A stretch of 64,000 bases of DNA, taken from positions 310,001 through 374,000 of the forward strand of contig JADJYS010000002.1 of the NCBI GenBank assembly GCA_016719645.1, in the 5' to 3' direction. The translations under genes and the position numbers were made by a program. Below the pieces are notes generated by a model. The model searched no databases, was not told the DNA's origin, and was given only the letters and a program-made list of their open reading frames with translations. The number at the start of each line of letters is the position of its first letter. Positions within the stretch are counted from its first letter, which is position 1. Below, piece after piece: positions 35,342 through 47,433 of the stretch. Origin of the DNA: a bacterium (GTDB lineage Bacteria; Krumholzibacteriota; Krumholzibacteriia; LZORAL124-64-63).

Positions 35342-35872
35342 GTGGACGGGGACGCGCCGCGCCGGCTGGTGCTGTACGGCGACCGGCGCCTGCGCCAGGT
35401 CTGCCGCAGTCCGGAGCCCGGCGAACCGGGGCTCGACGCGCTCGTAGAGGACATGCTCGCGCTCATGCGCCGCCACCACGGCGTCGGGCTGGCCGCGCCC
35501 CAGTTGGGGGACGACCGGCGCGTGATCGTGGTGCAGCCGGACCTCGCCGGCCGGCGCCCGCCGCTGGTGATGCTCGACCCCGTGCTGGAGGAGACCGGCG
35601 GCCCCGCGACCTCGTTCGAGGAGGGCTGCCTGTCCTTCCCCGGCATCTACCGGCGGATCGCGCGGCCGCGCTCGGCGGTGGTGCGCTACCGCGACCCCGC
35701 GGGCGCGACCCGCTGGCTGCGCGACGACGGGCTGGCCGCGCGCATCGCGCTGCACGAGCTGGATCACCTCGACGGGATCCTGATGGTGGACCACCTCGGT
35801 CCCTGGCGGCGGTTCGGCGTGGAGCTGCGGCTGGGGCTGCGGCGCCTGCGCCCCATGGGAGGTCGCGCGTGA
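35342..35872 (+). CDS. def: Peptide deformylase
   Basis: 176 residues from GTG 35342, two bases after the yajC stop. A metalloenzyme that removes the formyl group from new proteins. All three motifs are present: GVGLAAPQ near 50, EGCLSFP near 94 (cysteine ligand) and HELDHLDG near 138 (two histidine ligands and the catalytic glutamate). Paired with fmt directly downstream, so the add/remove formyl cycle is encoded together. Confidence 0.95.
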   Translation: MDGDAPRRLVLYGDRRLRQVCRSPEPGEPGLDALVEDMLALMRRHHGVGLAAPQLGDDRRVIVVQPDLAGRRPPLVMLDPVLEETGGPATSFEEGCLSFPGIYRRIARPRSAVVRYRDPAGATRWLRDDGLAARIALHELDHLDGILMVDHLGPWRRFGVELRLGLRRLRPMGGRA

Positions 35873-36810
35873 GGATCGTGTTCATGGGCTCGCCGGAGTT
35901 CGCGGTGCCGACGCTCGACGCCCTGGTCGAGAGCCGCGCCGAGATCCCCCTGGTCGTCACCCAGCCCGACCGCCGCGCCGGCCGCGGCCGGCTGCTCGAG
36001 GCGACCGCGGTCAAGGACGCGGCCCGCGGCCACGGGCTGCCCGTCGTGGAGTGGGGCGTCGGCGACGCCTCCCGCGTCACGCAGCTGGTGGCGGACGCCG
36101 CTCCCGACGCCGTGGTGGTCGCCGCGTTCGGCCACATCCTGCGCCAGCCCCTGCTCGACGCCCCGCGTCTGGGCTGCATCAACCTGCACGCTTCGCTGCT
36201 GCCGCGCTGGCGCGGCGTCGCGCCCGTCCACTACGCGATCATGCACGGCGACGCCTGGAGCGGCGTGAGCATCATGCGCATGGACGCCGGCGTGGACACC
36301 GGGCCCGTCCTGGCGCAGCTCGCGGTGGCCATCGAGCCCGAGGAGACCGCGGGCGACCTGCTGGACCGCCTGGCGGGCCTGGGCGCGGACCTGATGGTGC
36401 GCACCCTGCGCGGCCTCGAGGCGGGCGCCGCGACGCAGGCCGGGACGCCGCAGAACGAGACGGGCGCCGTCTACGCCCCGAAGCTCAACCGCTCGCTGTC
36501 GCCCCTGCGCTGGGAGCGCTCGGCGGTGAAGGTGCACAACCAGGTGCGCGGGCTGCAGCCCTGGCCCGGCGCCACGACCTACCTCGCCGACAACCAGATC
36601 AAGATCACCGCCGCGCGCCCCTGGTCCTTCCACACCTCGGGCGCCGAGCCCGGCACCGTGCTCGCCGTCGTGGACGAGGGGCTGTGCGTGGCCTGCGGGG
36701 AGGGCGTGCTGCTGGTGACCGGCCTGCAGAACCCCGGCAAGAAGCCGATGACCGCCGCCGAATTCCTGCGCGGCTGCCCGATCCCCGCCGGCACCCGCCT
36801 GCGCTCATGA
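35869..36810 (+). CDS. fmt: Methionyl-tRNA formyltransferase
   Basis: 313 residues, GTG overlapping the def stop. Conserved: VFMGSPEFAVPTLDALV opener, QPDRRAGRG, the catalytic asparagine/histidine region INLHASLLPRWRG near 105, and the aspartate in MDAGVDTGPV near 140. The C-terminal OB-like tRNA-binding domain runs from about 205. It overlaps rsmB by four bases, the usual def-fmt-rsmB order. Confidence 0.95.
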   Translation: MRIVFMGSPEFAVPTLDALVESRAEIPLVVTQPDRRAGRGRLLEATAVKDAARGHGLPVVEWGVGDASRVTQLVADAAPDAVVVAAFGHILRQPLLDAPRLGCINLHASLLPRWRGVAPVHYAIMHGDAWSGVSIMRMDAGVDTGPVLAQLAVAIEPEETAGDLLDRLAGLGADLMVRTLRGLEAGAATQAGTPQNETGAVYAPKLNRSLSPLRWERSAVKVHNQVRGLQPWPGATTYLADNQIKITAARPWSFHTSGAEPGTVLAVVDEGLCVACGEGVLLVTGLQNPGKKPMTAAEFLRGCPIPAGTRLRS

Positions 36811-38153
36811 GCCTCGACCCCGTGCGCCGCCTCGCCTGGGACGTGCTGCAGCGCGCCGAGCAGGACGAGAACCTCGACGCGGCCCTCGACGCCGCGCTGG
36901 GGCGCTTGCCCGACGAGCGCGACCGCCGCTTCCTGGCGGAGCTCGTCAAGGGCACGCTGCGCTGGCGCGGCCGCTACGACCATCTCGTGCGGCGCTTCTC
37001 GCGCCGGGACGCGACGACACCGCCGCCGATCGCCGACGTGCTGCGCCTGGGCCTGCACCAGCTGCTGGGCATGGACCGCGTGCCCGACCACGCGGCGATC
37101 CACCAGAGCGTGGCCCTGGCCCGCGAGGTCGCGGGGCCGTGGCCCGCGCCCTTCGTCAACGGGCTGCTGCAGTCGGTGAAGCGGCGCCGCCGGCGACGCG
37201 CCGATCCCGCTGGACGCCCTGCGCCCGATGTTTCCGGACCCCGCGCGCGATCCCGACGGCTGGCTGGCCGCCTGGTGGAGCCACCCGCGCTGGCTGGTCG
37301 CGCGGTGGCGCGCGCGCTACGGTCTCGAGGGGACCGCGGAGCTCTGCCGGTGCAACAACCAGCCGCCGCCGCTGGCCGTGCACGTGCTGGCGCCCGCCGA
37401 TCCGCGCGCCGTCGCCGCCCGGCTGGCCGACGCCGGCCGTCAAGCCCGTCCCGGGGAACTGTGCCCGCGCGCCCTGCTGCTCGAGAGCGAGGAACGCGCC
37501 GCGTTGGCGGCCCTGCTGCTGGAGCGCCCGGAACTGATCGTCCAGGACGAGGCGGTCCAGGCGGCCTGCGATCTGCTGCTGGACGGCGTCGCGGGACCGG
37601 CGCTGGACCTGTGCGCAGCACCGGGCGGCAAGACGGCCCGCCTGCGCGCGGCCCTCGGCGCGGGGGAGCTGCTGGTGGCCGCGGACCTCAGCGCCCGGCG
37701 CCTGCGCAAGCTGCAGGCGGCGGCGAAAAGGATCGACGCGGGCCCGGACCTCGTGGTATCTGCTGACGGCAGGGCGGCGCCCTTCCGGCCGGCCAGCTTC
37801 GCGACGGTCCTGCTCGACGGTCCCTGCACCGGGACCGGCGTGCTGCGGCGCCACCCCGAGGGCAGGTGGCGCCTGCGGCCGGAGTCGGTCGCCGCGTCGG
37901 CGGCCCGGCTGACGGAGCTGGCGCGCGAGTCGGCCGGGCTGCTGCGGCCGGGCGGCCGGCTGCTCTACGCCACGTGCTCCCTGGAGCCCGAGGAGAACGA
38001 GGACGTCCTGCACACGATCCTGGCGGCGCACCCGTCGCTGGCGCCCTGCCCCTGGCACGCGAACGGGGAATGGGCGCGGACCTGGCTGCCCCAGCGCGAG
38101 GGCGCGGACGGTTTCTTCGCGGCCCGGCTGTACCGTCAAGGGAGGCGTCGTGA
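36807..38153 (+). CDS. rsmB: 16S rRNA (cytosine-967-C5)-methyltransferase (two frameshifts)
   Basis: ATG overlaps the fmt stop. The NusB-like N-terminal domain (DPVRRLAWDVLQRAEQDENL to NGLLQSVKR) is in frame with ATG 36807; the rest (MFPDPARDPDGWLAAWWSHP on) is in the next frame, needing one base removed near 37180-37196. SAM-binding DLCAAPGGKTARL, the motif-IV cysteine in LLDGPCTGTGV and the motif-VI cysteine in YATCSLEPEENE are intact. In the second frame no stop occurs until 38853, deep into the next gene; a one-base gap near 38125-38150 would give the expected stop at 38151-38153, overlapping the next GTG as elsewhere in this operon. The corrected length is 448 residues, normal for RsmB. 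Confidence 0.85.
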
Positions 38154-38875
38154 AGTCCTGGCAATTCCTGCTGCTGCTCGCCGGCCTCGGCGCCGCCTGC
38201 GCCGTCGGCCTGGCCCTGAGCAACTACCTGCTCGTCCCGCAGCTGATCCACCGCCGCGCCGAGGTCCGCGTGCCCGACCTGCGCGAGACGACCCTGGCGC
38301 AGGCGCGCCGGACCGCCGCCGGCGCCGGCCTCGAGGTCGAGGTCGTGCGCAGCGAGGCCCACGCCCGGCAGCCGGTCGGCAACGTCGTGGACCAGCACCC
38401 CGCGCCCGGGCAGCCCGTGCGCAAGGGGAGGGCCGTGGGCCTGGTGCTCAGCAGCGGCCCGCCGTCCGGCGCCGTGCCCGATCTGGCCGGCCTCAACGCG
38501 CAGCAGGCCGCGGCCACGCTGCAGCGCGGCGGCTTCCGCGCCGGGCGCACCCTGCGGGCGCGCGGACTCGCCGGGGCGCCGTCGACCGTGGTGCTGCAGT
38601 ACCCCGCGGCCGGCACCGAGAGCCGCAAGGGCGTGACCGTGGACGTGGTGATGGCCGATCAGGCGGAGGCGCCCGGGTTCCTCATGCCCGACCTCAAGGG
38701 CCAGACGCTGTCGACGGCGCGCGGGGCCGTCGTGGAGTCCGGCTGCATCCTGGCGCCGCTGCGCCACGCCCGCGATTCCCGGACGCCGCCGCAGACGATC
38801 CTGCGCCAGTCACCCGAACCGGGGACCCGGATCCTCAGGGGAGAGATCGTTGAACTGGTGGTCGCGACGCGCTGA
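38150..38875 (+). CDS. PASTA-domain membrane protein
   Basis: 241 residues, GTG after caagggagg. One N-terminal membrane helix (about 5-27, FLLLLAGLGAACAVGLAL) and three PASTA repeats outside: about 38-103 (VRVPDLRETTLAQARRTAAG...SSGPP), 104-172 (AVPDLAGLNAQQAAATLQRG) and 175-241 (FLMPDLKGQTLSTARGAVVE). PASTA domains bind peptidoglycan or muropeptides, usually in Ser/Thr kinases and PBPs. Here there is no kinase domain. A short PASTA protein between rsmB and rpe is a recurring FCB arrangement where Actinobacteria would have a kinase (from general knowledge). Its role is probably wall sensing or anchoring. Confidence 0.85.
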   Translation: MKSWQFLLLLAGLGAACAVGLALSNYLLVPQLIHRRAEVRVPDLRETTLAQARRTAAGAGLEVEVVRSEAHARQPVGNVVDQHPAPGQPVRKGRAVGLVLSSGPPSGAVPDLAGLNAQQAAATLQRGGFRAGRTLRARGLAGAPSTVVLQYPAAGTESRKGVTVDVVMADQAEAPGFLMPDLKGQTLSTARGAVVESGCILAPLRHARDSRTPPQTILRQSPEPGTRILRGEIVELVVATR

Positions 38876-39521
38876 GAACGCGACGGCGGTGGCGCCCTCC
38901 CTGCTGTCGGCCGACTTCGCCGACCTGGGGCGGGACGTCGCGAAGATGGAGTCCGCGGGCGCGGACCTGATCCACCTCGACGTCATGGACGGGCACTTCG
39001 TCCCCAACCTCACCTTCGGCCCGCTCGTCGTGGCCGCCGTGCGGCGGCGCACGGCCCTGCCGCTGGACGCGCACCTGATGGTGGCGCAGCCGGAGCGCCA
39101 CTTCGCGGCCTTCGCCCGGGCCGGCGCCGATGCGATCACCATCCATATCGAAGCCGTCCCGGATCCGGGCGCGGCCCTCGCGGAAATCGGGGCGCTCGGC
39201 CTGCGCCGCGGCCTCAGCCTGAACCCCGGCACCCCCCTGGAGACGGTCCTGCCCTGGCTCGACCGGGTCGACCTCGTGCTGGTGATGTCCGTCGAGCCGG
39301 GGGCCGGAGGCCAGAGCTTCCAGCCGGCGGCCCTGGACAAGCTGCGGACCCTGGCCGCGCGGCGGGCCGCCGCCGGGCTGGGGTTCGCCATCTCCATCGA
39401 CGGGGGCGTCAACGCCGGGACGGCCCCGGATTGCCGCAAAGCCGGCGCCGACATCCTGGTCGCCGGCTCCTACCTGTTCGGCGCCGCCGACGCGGCGGCG
39501 GCGGTCGCCTCCCTGCGCTGA
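38850..39521 (+). CDS. rpe: Ribulose-phosphate 3-epimerase
   Basis: 223 residues from TTG 38850, which follows ggggagag and overlaps the previous gene by 26 bases; GTG at about 38888, just before APSLLSADF, is an alternative that trims the tail-like N terminus. It interconverts ribulose-5-phosphate and xylulose-5-phosphate. Motifs: APSLLSADFADLG, HLDVMDGHFVPNLTFGP with the metal-binding aspartate/histidine, DAHLMV, EPGAGGQSF and SIDGGVNAGTA for phosphate binding. Confidence 0.94.
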   Translation: MNWWSRRAENATAVAPSLLSADFADLGRDVAKMESAGADLIHLDVMDGHFVPNLTFGPLVVAAVRRRTALPLDAHLMVAQPERHFAAFARAGADAITIHIEAVPDPGAALAEIGALGLRRGLSLNPGTPLETVLPWLDRVDLVLVMSVEPGAGGQSFQPAALDKLRTLAARRAAAGLGFAISIDGGVNAGTAPDCRKAGADILVAGSYLFGAADAAAAVASLR

Positions 39522-39545
39522 CCCGCCCGGAAACCCACAAGACGC

Positions 39546-39574
39546 TTGATTTCGGGCCCGGATTCGACGATACT
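39546..39574 (+). promoter_or_regulatory. Promoter of ffh
   Basis: TTGATT (39546-39551), 17-base spacer, GATACT (39569-39574, four of six), 91 bases before the ffh start. Confidence 0.55.
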
Positions 39575-39664
39575 GGGCGGTCGCGGCAAGAAGGGCAGGG
39601 CGCCGGGAGCGTCCGCCCGTTGTTTTTGTGCGCGCCGCCACGTCCCTGCGAGAGGATCCCGACG

Positions 39665-41002
<1,338 letters not shown>

Positions 41003-41026
41003 GCCCCGTCCCGCGGTCCGGGCGGC

Positions 41027-41055
41027 TTGGATCCGGCCGTCCGAGGGTGTATATT
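41027..41055 (+). promoter_or_regulatory. Promoter of the rpsP operon
   Basis: TTGGAT (41027-41032), 17-base spacer ending TG, TATATT (41050-41055, five of six). The start at 41120 is 65 bases downstream. Confidence 0.7.
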
Positions 41056-41119
41056 GGATCGCTTCGCGCCTGAACGGCGGGCGCGGGGCAACTCACCGAC
41101 ACGAACCCGGAGGTACTCA

Positions 41120-41668
41120 GTGTCGACCACGATCCGTCTGACCCGCATGGGTCGCAAGCAGAGGCCCTTCTACCGGCTGATCGTCACCGACAGCCGCAAC
41201 CGGCGCGACGGCGCCTATCTGGCGAACCTGGGCTTCTACAACCCGTTCGCCGACCCGCTGGAAGTGAAGCTGCACGAGCAGGAGATCATCGCCTGGCTGC
41301 GCAAGGGCGCCACGGTCAGCGAGACCGCCCGCTCCCTGATGCGCCGCGAGGGCGTCCTGCTGCGCTGGGAGCTGCTGCGCCAGGGCCTGTCCGCCGACGA
41401 GGTCGAGGCCCGCGTGTCGGCCTGGAAGAGCGACCTCGACGGCCGCCTCGGCGCCAAGGCCCAGGCCAAGGCCGAGCAGGATCGCAAGGCGAAGGCCGAG
41501 GCCGTCGCCGCCAAGAAGGCCGCCGAGGAGGCCGCCGCCGCCGAGGCCGCCGCCGCCGAAGCCGCCGCCGCCCGGCAGGCCGCCGAGGAAGCCGCAGCCG
41601 CGGCCGCCGAAGCCGCCGCGCCCGCCGACGCACCCGCCGATGGCGACGCGCCCGCGGCCGAGAGCTGA
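41120..41668 (+). CDS. rpsP: Ribosomal protein bS16 with long C-terminal extension
   Basis: 182 residues, GTG after ggagg. The first ~85 residues are the S16 core (TTIRLTRMGRKQRPFYRLIV, DSRNRRDGAYLANLGFYNP). The core is about twice extended: residues ~113-182 are an alanine/lysine/glutamate-rich helix (AKAEQDRKAKAEAVAAKKAA and on) ending in an acidic ADAPADGDAPAAES tail. Shorter extensions of S16 are common in FCB bacteria; this one would project from the 30S body. It heads the rpsP-khpA-rimM-trmD-rplS-rnhB-yraN unit. Confidence 0.94.
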   Translation: MSTTIRLTRMGRKQRPFYRLIVTDSRNRRDGAYLANLGFYNPFADPLEVKLHEQEIIAWLRKGATVSETARSLMRREGVLLRWELLRQGLSADEVEARVSAWKSDLDGRLGAKAQAKAEQDRKAKAEAVAAKKAAEEAAAAEAAAAEAAAARQAAEEAAAAAAEAAAPADAPADGDAPAAES

Positions 41669-41673
41669 CCGCC

Positions 41674-41918
41674 ATGAGCAAGGCAATGGAACTGGTCTCG
41701 TACATCACGGTGAACCTGGTCGACCATCCCGAGGACGTGCGCATCCAGCCGTGGAGCGCGACGGCGAGGAGGTCTTCCTGGTGCAGGTGCACCCGGACGA
41801 CGTGGGCCAGATCATCGGCAAGGGGGGCGCGACCGTGAAGGCGGTGCGCGGCCTGCTGCAGGCCGTGGGCCTGCGGGTCGACCGGCGCTTCGGTTTCGAG
41901 ATCGCGAACGAGCAGTAG
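41674..41918 (+). CDS. khpA: KH-domain RNA-binding protein KhpA (frameshifted near 41746-41751)
   Basis: A small KH protein that partners KhpB and binds RNAs in many bacteria. The first part, MSKAMELVSYITVNLVDHPE, is read from ATG 41674; the second, VERDGEEVFLVQVHPDDVGQ then IIGKGGATVKAVRGLLQA, is in another frame. One base added near catccagccgtg joins them into 81 residues, the typical KhpA length, with the GxxG loop GKGG intact. It lies between rpsP and rimM, where khpA is normally found. Probably a sequence error. Confidence 0.82.
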
Positions 41919-41921
41919 CGC

Positions 41922-42455
41922 ATGACGGAGATCCCGGCCGACGAGTTCATGCCCGTCGCCGACGTGGTCAAGGCGGTGGGTCTGCGGGGCGAGCTGAAGC
42001 TCTACCCGCTGATCGACTGGCACGAGCCCCTGTTGGACTCCGGCGACCTGGTCTGGGACGACGGCGCGCCGTTCGCGCCCGATTCCTGGCGACCCCAGGG
42101 GACCTGCTACGTGGTGACCGTGCCGGGGATCGGCACGCGGGAAGGCGCCGAGGGCGCCGTGGGCAGGATGGTGGGCTTCCTCCGGAGCCGCTACGCCGCC
42201 CCCGATTTCCCGCGACCGCGCGGCGGCCTGCCGTTCCGCTGGCTCGGCCGCCCGGTGGCGACCGCGACGGGCGAGGCGGTCGGCGAGGTCGACGACGTGC
42301 GCACCTACGGCGCCGGGTTCATGCTGGTCGTGCCGCGCGGCGGGCGCGAGTGCCTGATCCCGGCCGTGCCGCCGATCCTGCGGCCCGAGGACGAGCTGCA
42401 GGGGACGCTCGTGATCGACCCGCCGGAGGGATTGCTCGATGTCGCTGGCGATTAA
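41922..42455 (+). CDS. rimM: Ribosome maturation factor RimM
   Basis: 177 residues, three bases after khpA. The N-terminal beta-barrel domain opens with VADVVKAVGLRGELKLYPL, the family signature; the PRC-like C-terminal domain includes GEAVGEVDDVRTYGAGFMLV, and CLIPAVPPIL. It helps 30S head assembly with S19. It overlaps trmD by 17 bases. Confidence 0.92.
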   Translation: MTEIPADEFMPVADVVKAVGLRGELKLYPLIDWHEPLLDSGDLVWDDGAPFAPDSWRPQGTCYVVTVPGIGTREGAEGAVGRMVGFLRSRYAAPDFPRPRGGLPFRWLGRPVATATGEAVGEVDDVRTYGAGFMLVVPRGGRECLIPAVPPILRPEDELQGTLVIDPPEGLLDVAGD

Positions 42456-43179
42456 GGTCGTCACCCTGTTCCCGGAGATGGTCCGGGCGGTCCTGGCCAC
42501 CAGCATCCTGGGCCGGGCCGAGCGCCAGGGGCAGGTGACCTACGAGGTCCTGGACATCCGCGACCACGCGGTGGACCGGCACGGGACGGTCGACGACGCG
42601 CCCTACGGGGGCGGCGCGGGGATGGTCCTGATGGCCCCGCCGGTGGTCGAGGCGGTCGAGGCCGCGCGCACCGACGGGTCGGCGCCCCTGCTGCTGATGT
42701 CGGCGCAGGGGGAGAGGCTGGACGAGGAGCTGGTGCTGGAGCTGGCCGCGCAGGCCGTGGCCGCCGGCGAGCTCGTCCTGGTCTGCGGCCACTACAAGGG
42801 CGTGGACCAGCGGGTGCTGGACCTGCTGCGGCCGCGCGAGGTCTCCGTCGGGGACTACGTGCTGACCGGCGGGGAACTGCCCGCGCTCGTGGTGATCGAC
42901 GCCCTGGTGCGGCGGCTGCCCGGGGTGCTGGGCAACAGCGATTCGGCCGAATGCGACAGTTTCACCGCCGCGCTCGACGGCGGGCTCGAAGGTCCCTGGT
43001 ACACCCGGCCGCCGGAGTACCGCGGGCTGGCGGTGCCCGAGATCCTGATCTCGGGCCACCACGCGAACATCGAGCGCTGGCGCGCGGAGAGGTCCCGGGA
43101 GCGGACGCGGGAGCGTCGCCCGGACCTGGCCACGGGCCGGGAACGCCCGCCGCGGGACCGCGGGGGCGAGGGAGCATGA
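42439..43179 (+). CDS. trmD: tRNA (guanine-37-N1)-methyltransferase
   Basis: 246 residues, ATG within the end of rimM. A trefoil-knot methyltransferase that makes m1G37. Motifs: KVVTLFPEMVRAVLATSILG, DDAPYGGGAGMVLMAPP, CGHYKGVDQRV, VGDYVLTGGELPALVVIDA in the knot, and the C-terminal PPEYRGLAVPEILISGHHAN helix region. The last ~25 residues are arginine-rich (RSRERTRERRPD). Confidence 0.95.
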   Translation: MSLAIKVVTLFPEMVRAVLATSILGRAERQGQVTYEVLDIRDHAVDRHGTVDDAPYGGGAGMVLMAPPVVEAVEAARTDGSAPLLLMSAQGERLDEELVLELAAQAVAAGELVLVCGHYKGVDQRVLDLLRPREVSVGDYVLTGGELPALVVIDALVRRLPGVLGNSDSAECDSFTAALDGGLEGPWYTRPPEYRGLAVPEILISGHHANIERWRAERSRERTRERRPDLATGRERPPRDRGGEGA

Positions 43180-43202
43180 CGGACCAGGCATGAGACGAAC
43201 GA

Positions 43203-43258
43203 CGCCGCCGCTCCACGCGCGGAACGGCGGCGAGCCACGACGGGGTCCGCGGACCCCG
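43203..43258 (+). promoter_or_regulatory. Two-hairpin leader before rplS
   Basis: The 120-base gap between trmD and rplS holds cgccgccg (43203-43210) pairing with cggcggcg (43225-43232), then an 18-base perfect palindrome at 43241-43258 (cggggtccg/cggaccccg). No T-tract follows. It could attenuate or adjust L19 synthesis relative to TrmD, which is needed in far smaller amounts. Confidence 0.4.
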
Positions 43259-43299
43259 CCCCCCGGCGCGGAGCCGGCGGGTACGACCAGGAGGCTGCG

Positions 43300-43656
43300 A
43301 TGAGCAACATCATCGACACGATCCGCACCGAGAAGCTGCGCTCGGACCTGCCGGTGTTCGGCATCGGCGACACGATCCGCTGCCGCATGAACATCACCGA
43401 GGGCGGCAAGACCCGCATCCAGAACTACGAGGGCGTCGTCATCGCCCGCCAGGGCTCGGCGAACGAGGCCTCGATCACCGTGCGCAAGATCTCCAACGGC
43501 GTGGCCGTCGAGCGCGTGCTGCCGATCGAGAGCCCGAACCTCGCCGGGATCGAGCTGGTGCGCCGCGGCCGGATCCGCCGCAGCAAGCTCTACTACCTGC
43601 GCGAGCTGACCGGCAAGAAGGCCCGCATCCGCGAGAAGCAGTTCGGCCGCAAGTGA
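43300..43656 (+). CDS. rplS: Ribosomal protein bL19
   Basis: 118 residues, ATG after ccaggag. Standard L19: RSDLPVFGIGDTIRCRMNIT, EGGKTRIQNYEGVVIARQG, 'VAVERVLPIESPNLAGIELV' and RAKLYYLREL-like RRSKLYYLRELTGKKARIRE. It sits at the 30S-50S interface. The stop overlaps the rnhB GTG. Confidence 0.97.
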   Translation: MSNIIDTIRTEKLRSDLPVFGIGDTIRCRMNITEGGKTRIQNYEGVVIARQGSANEASITVRKISNGVAVERVLPIESPNLAGIELVRRGRIRRSKLYYLRELTGKKARIREKQFGRK

Positions 43657-44300
43657 GCGGCTGCGGCGCCCGCCTGGCCGCCTTCGACCGCGAACGCGGC
43701 GCCGACCCCTCGCGGGAGGGCGGGGCCCTGGTGATCGCCGGCACGGACGAGGCCGGACGCGGCTGCCTGGCCGGCCCCGTGGTGGCCGCGGCGGTGGTGC
43801 TGCCGCCGGGCTGGGCGCCCGAGGCGCTGGACGATTCGAAGCGGCTCACCGCCCGCCGTCGCGAAGCGCTGTACCGGGACATCGTCCGCGCGGCGCTGGA
43901 CTGGCAGGCGGAGGCCGCCTGGCCCCGCGAGATCGAACACACCGACATCCTGCGCTCGAGCCTGCGCGCCATGGCGACCGCCGTGGCGCGTCTGCGCGTC
44001 CGGCCCGATCTGGTCCTGGTCGACGGCAACCAGGCGCCGCCGCTGGACTGCCCCGCCGCCTGCCTGGTGGGCGGCGACGGCCTCAGCGCCGCGGTGGCCG
44101 CCGCCTCGATCGTCGCGAAGGTCGTGCGCGACGCCCTGATGGTCGACCTCGACGCCCGCCATCCCGGCTACGGTTTCGCCGGCCACAAGGGCTACGGATC
44201 GGCCGACCACCTCGCCGCCCTGCGCCGCCTCGGCCCCTGCCCCCTGCACCGCCGCACCTTCGGCCCGGTCGCCGGGCTGCGTCAGGGCTCCCTCTGGTAG
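43653..44300 (+). CDS. rnhB: Ribonuclease HII
   Basis: 215 residues, GTG overlapping rplS (GTGA). It removes ribonucleotides from DNA. Catalytic residues are placed in AGTDEAGRGCLAGPVVAAAV (aspartate and glutamate near 31-32), VLVDGNQ near 129 and ASIVAKVVRDALMVDLDARH near 150. An N-terminal 25-residue extension precedes the core; it may reflect a too-early start. Confidence 0.93.
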   Translation: MSGCGARLAAFDRERGADPSREGGALVIAGTDEAGRGCLAGPVVAAAVVLPPGWAPEALDDSKRLTARRREALYRDIVRAALDWQAEAAWPREIEHTDILRSSLRAMATAVARLRVRPDLVLVDGNQAPPLDCPAACLVGGDGLSAAVAAASIVAKVVRDALMVDLDARHPGYGFAGHKGYGSADHLAALRRLGPCPLHRRTFGPVAGLRQGSLW

Positions 44301-44332
44301 GCTTCCTGCTGCGCCGCCGGCGGGAGGTACGC

Positions 44333-44704
44333 ATGCACGAGCGCGCCGGCGCCGCGACCCTCGGCCGCTGCGGCGAGGAGATCGCGGCCCAGTGGTACGT
44401 CGCCGAGGGATTCACGGTCCTGGCCCGGCGCTTCCGCACCGGTCGCGGCGAGGTGGACCTGATCGCCCGCCGCGGCCCCCTGCTGGTCTTCGTCGAGGTC
44501 AAGGCCCGGCGCGGGGACGGCTGGGGCGCGCCCGCCGCGGCGGTCGGCGCCGGCAAGCTGTCGCGGCTGCGCCTGGCCGCCCGCGTCTGGCTCGCGGCGA
44601 ACCCGGCCCGCGACGCGGCGGAGTTCCGCTTCGACGTCGCCGCCGTGATCTTCGCGCCGGGCGGGCGGGGGTTGCAGCTGGAGGTGACGGCCGGGGTCTT
44701 CTGA
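44333..44704 (+). CDS. yraN: YraN family protein (UPF0102, endonuclease-like fold)
   Basis: 123 residues, ATG after gggagg. Core: GRCGEEIAAQWYVAEGFTVL, GEVDLIARRGPLLVFVEVKA, which holds the D...ExK residues of a Holliday-resolvase-like nuclease fold. Activity of YraN is not established. It typically follows rnhB, as here. Confidence 0.92.
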   Translation: MHERAGAATLGRCGEEIAAQWYVAEGFTVLARRFRTGRGEVDLIARRGPLLVFVEVKARRGDGWGAPAAAVGAGKLSRLRLAARVWLAANPARDAAEFRFDVAAVIFAPGGRGLQLEVTAGVF

Positions 44705-44878
44705 CGCCGCGGGCGTCCCCGCGCGTCGACGCCGGGGCGGCGCCGATTGGGGGTGGCGCGGCGCGTGCCGTGCGGTTAGAGTTGCGCCACCGAGGCGCGC
44801 GGCTCCGCGCCGTCCCAACGCCCACAGACCAGCCATCCCCGGCGACCCGCGCGTCGCCGGCCGGAGGATCGACGGATC

Positions 44879-47410
<2,532 letters not shown>

Positions 47411-47433
47411 ACGGGGCCGGACGGGGGACGGCC

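Noticed and set aside
37228..38853. RsmB with a 235-residue C-terminal extension
   Set aside because: The extension is the out-of-frame reading of the PASTA gene; a stop at 38151-38153 is expected.
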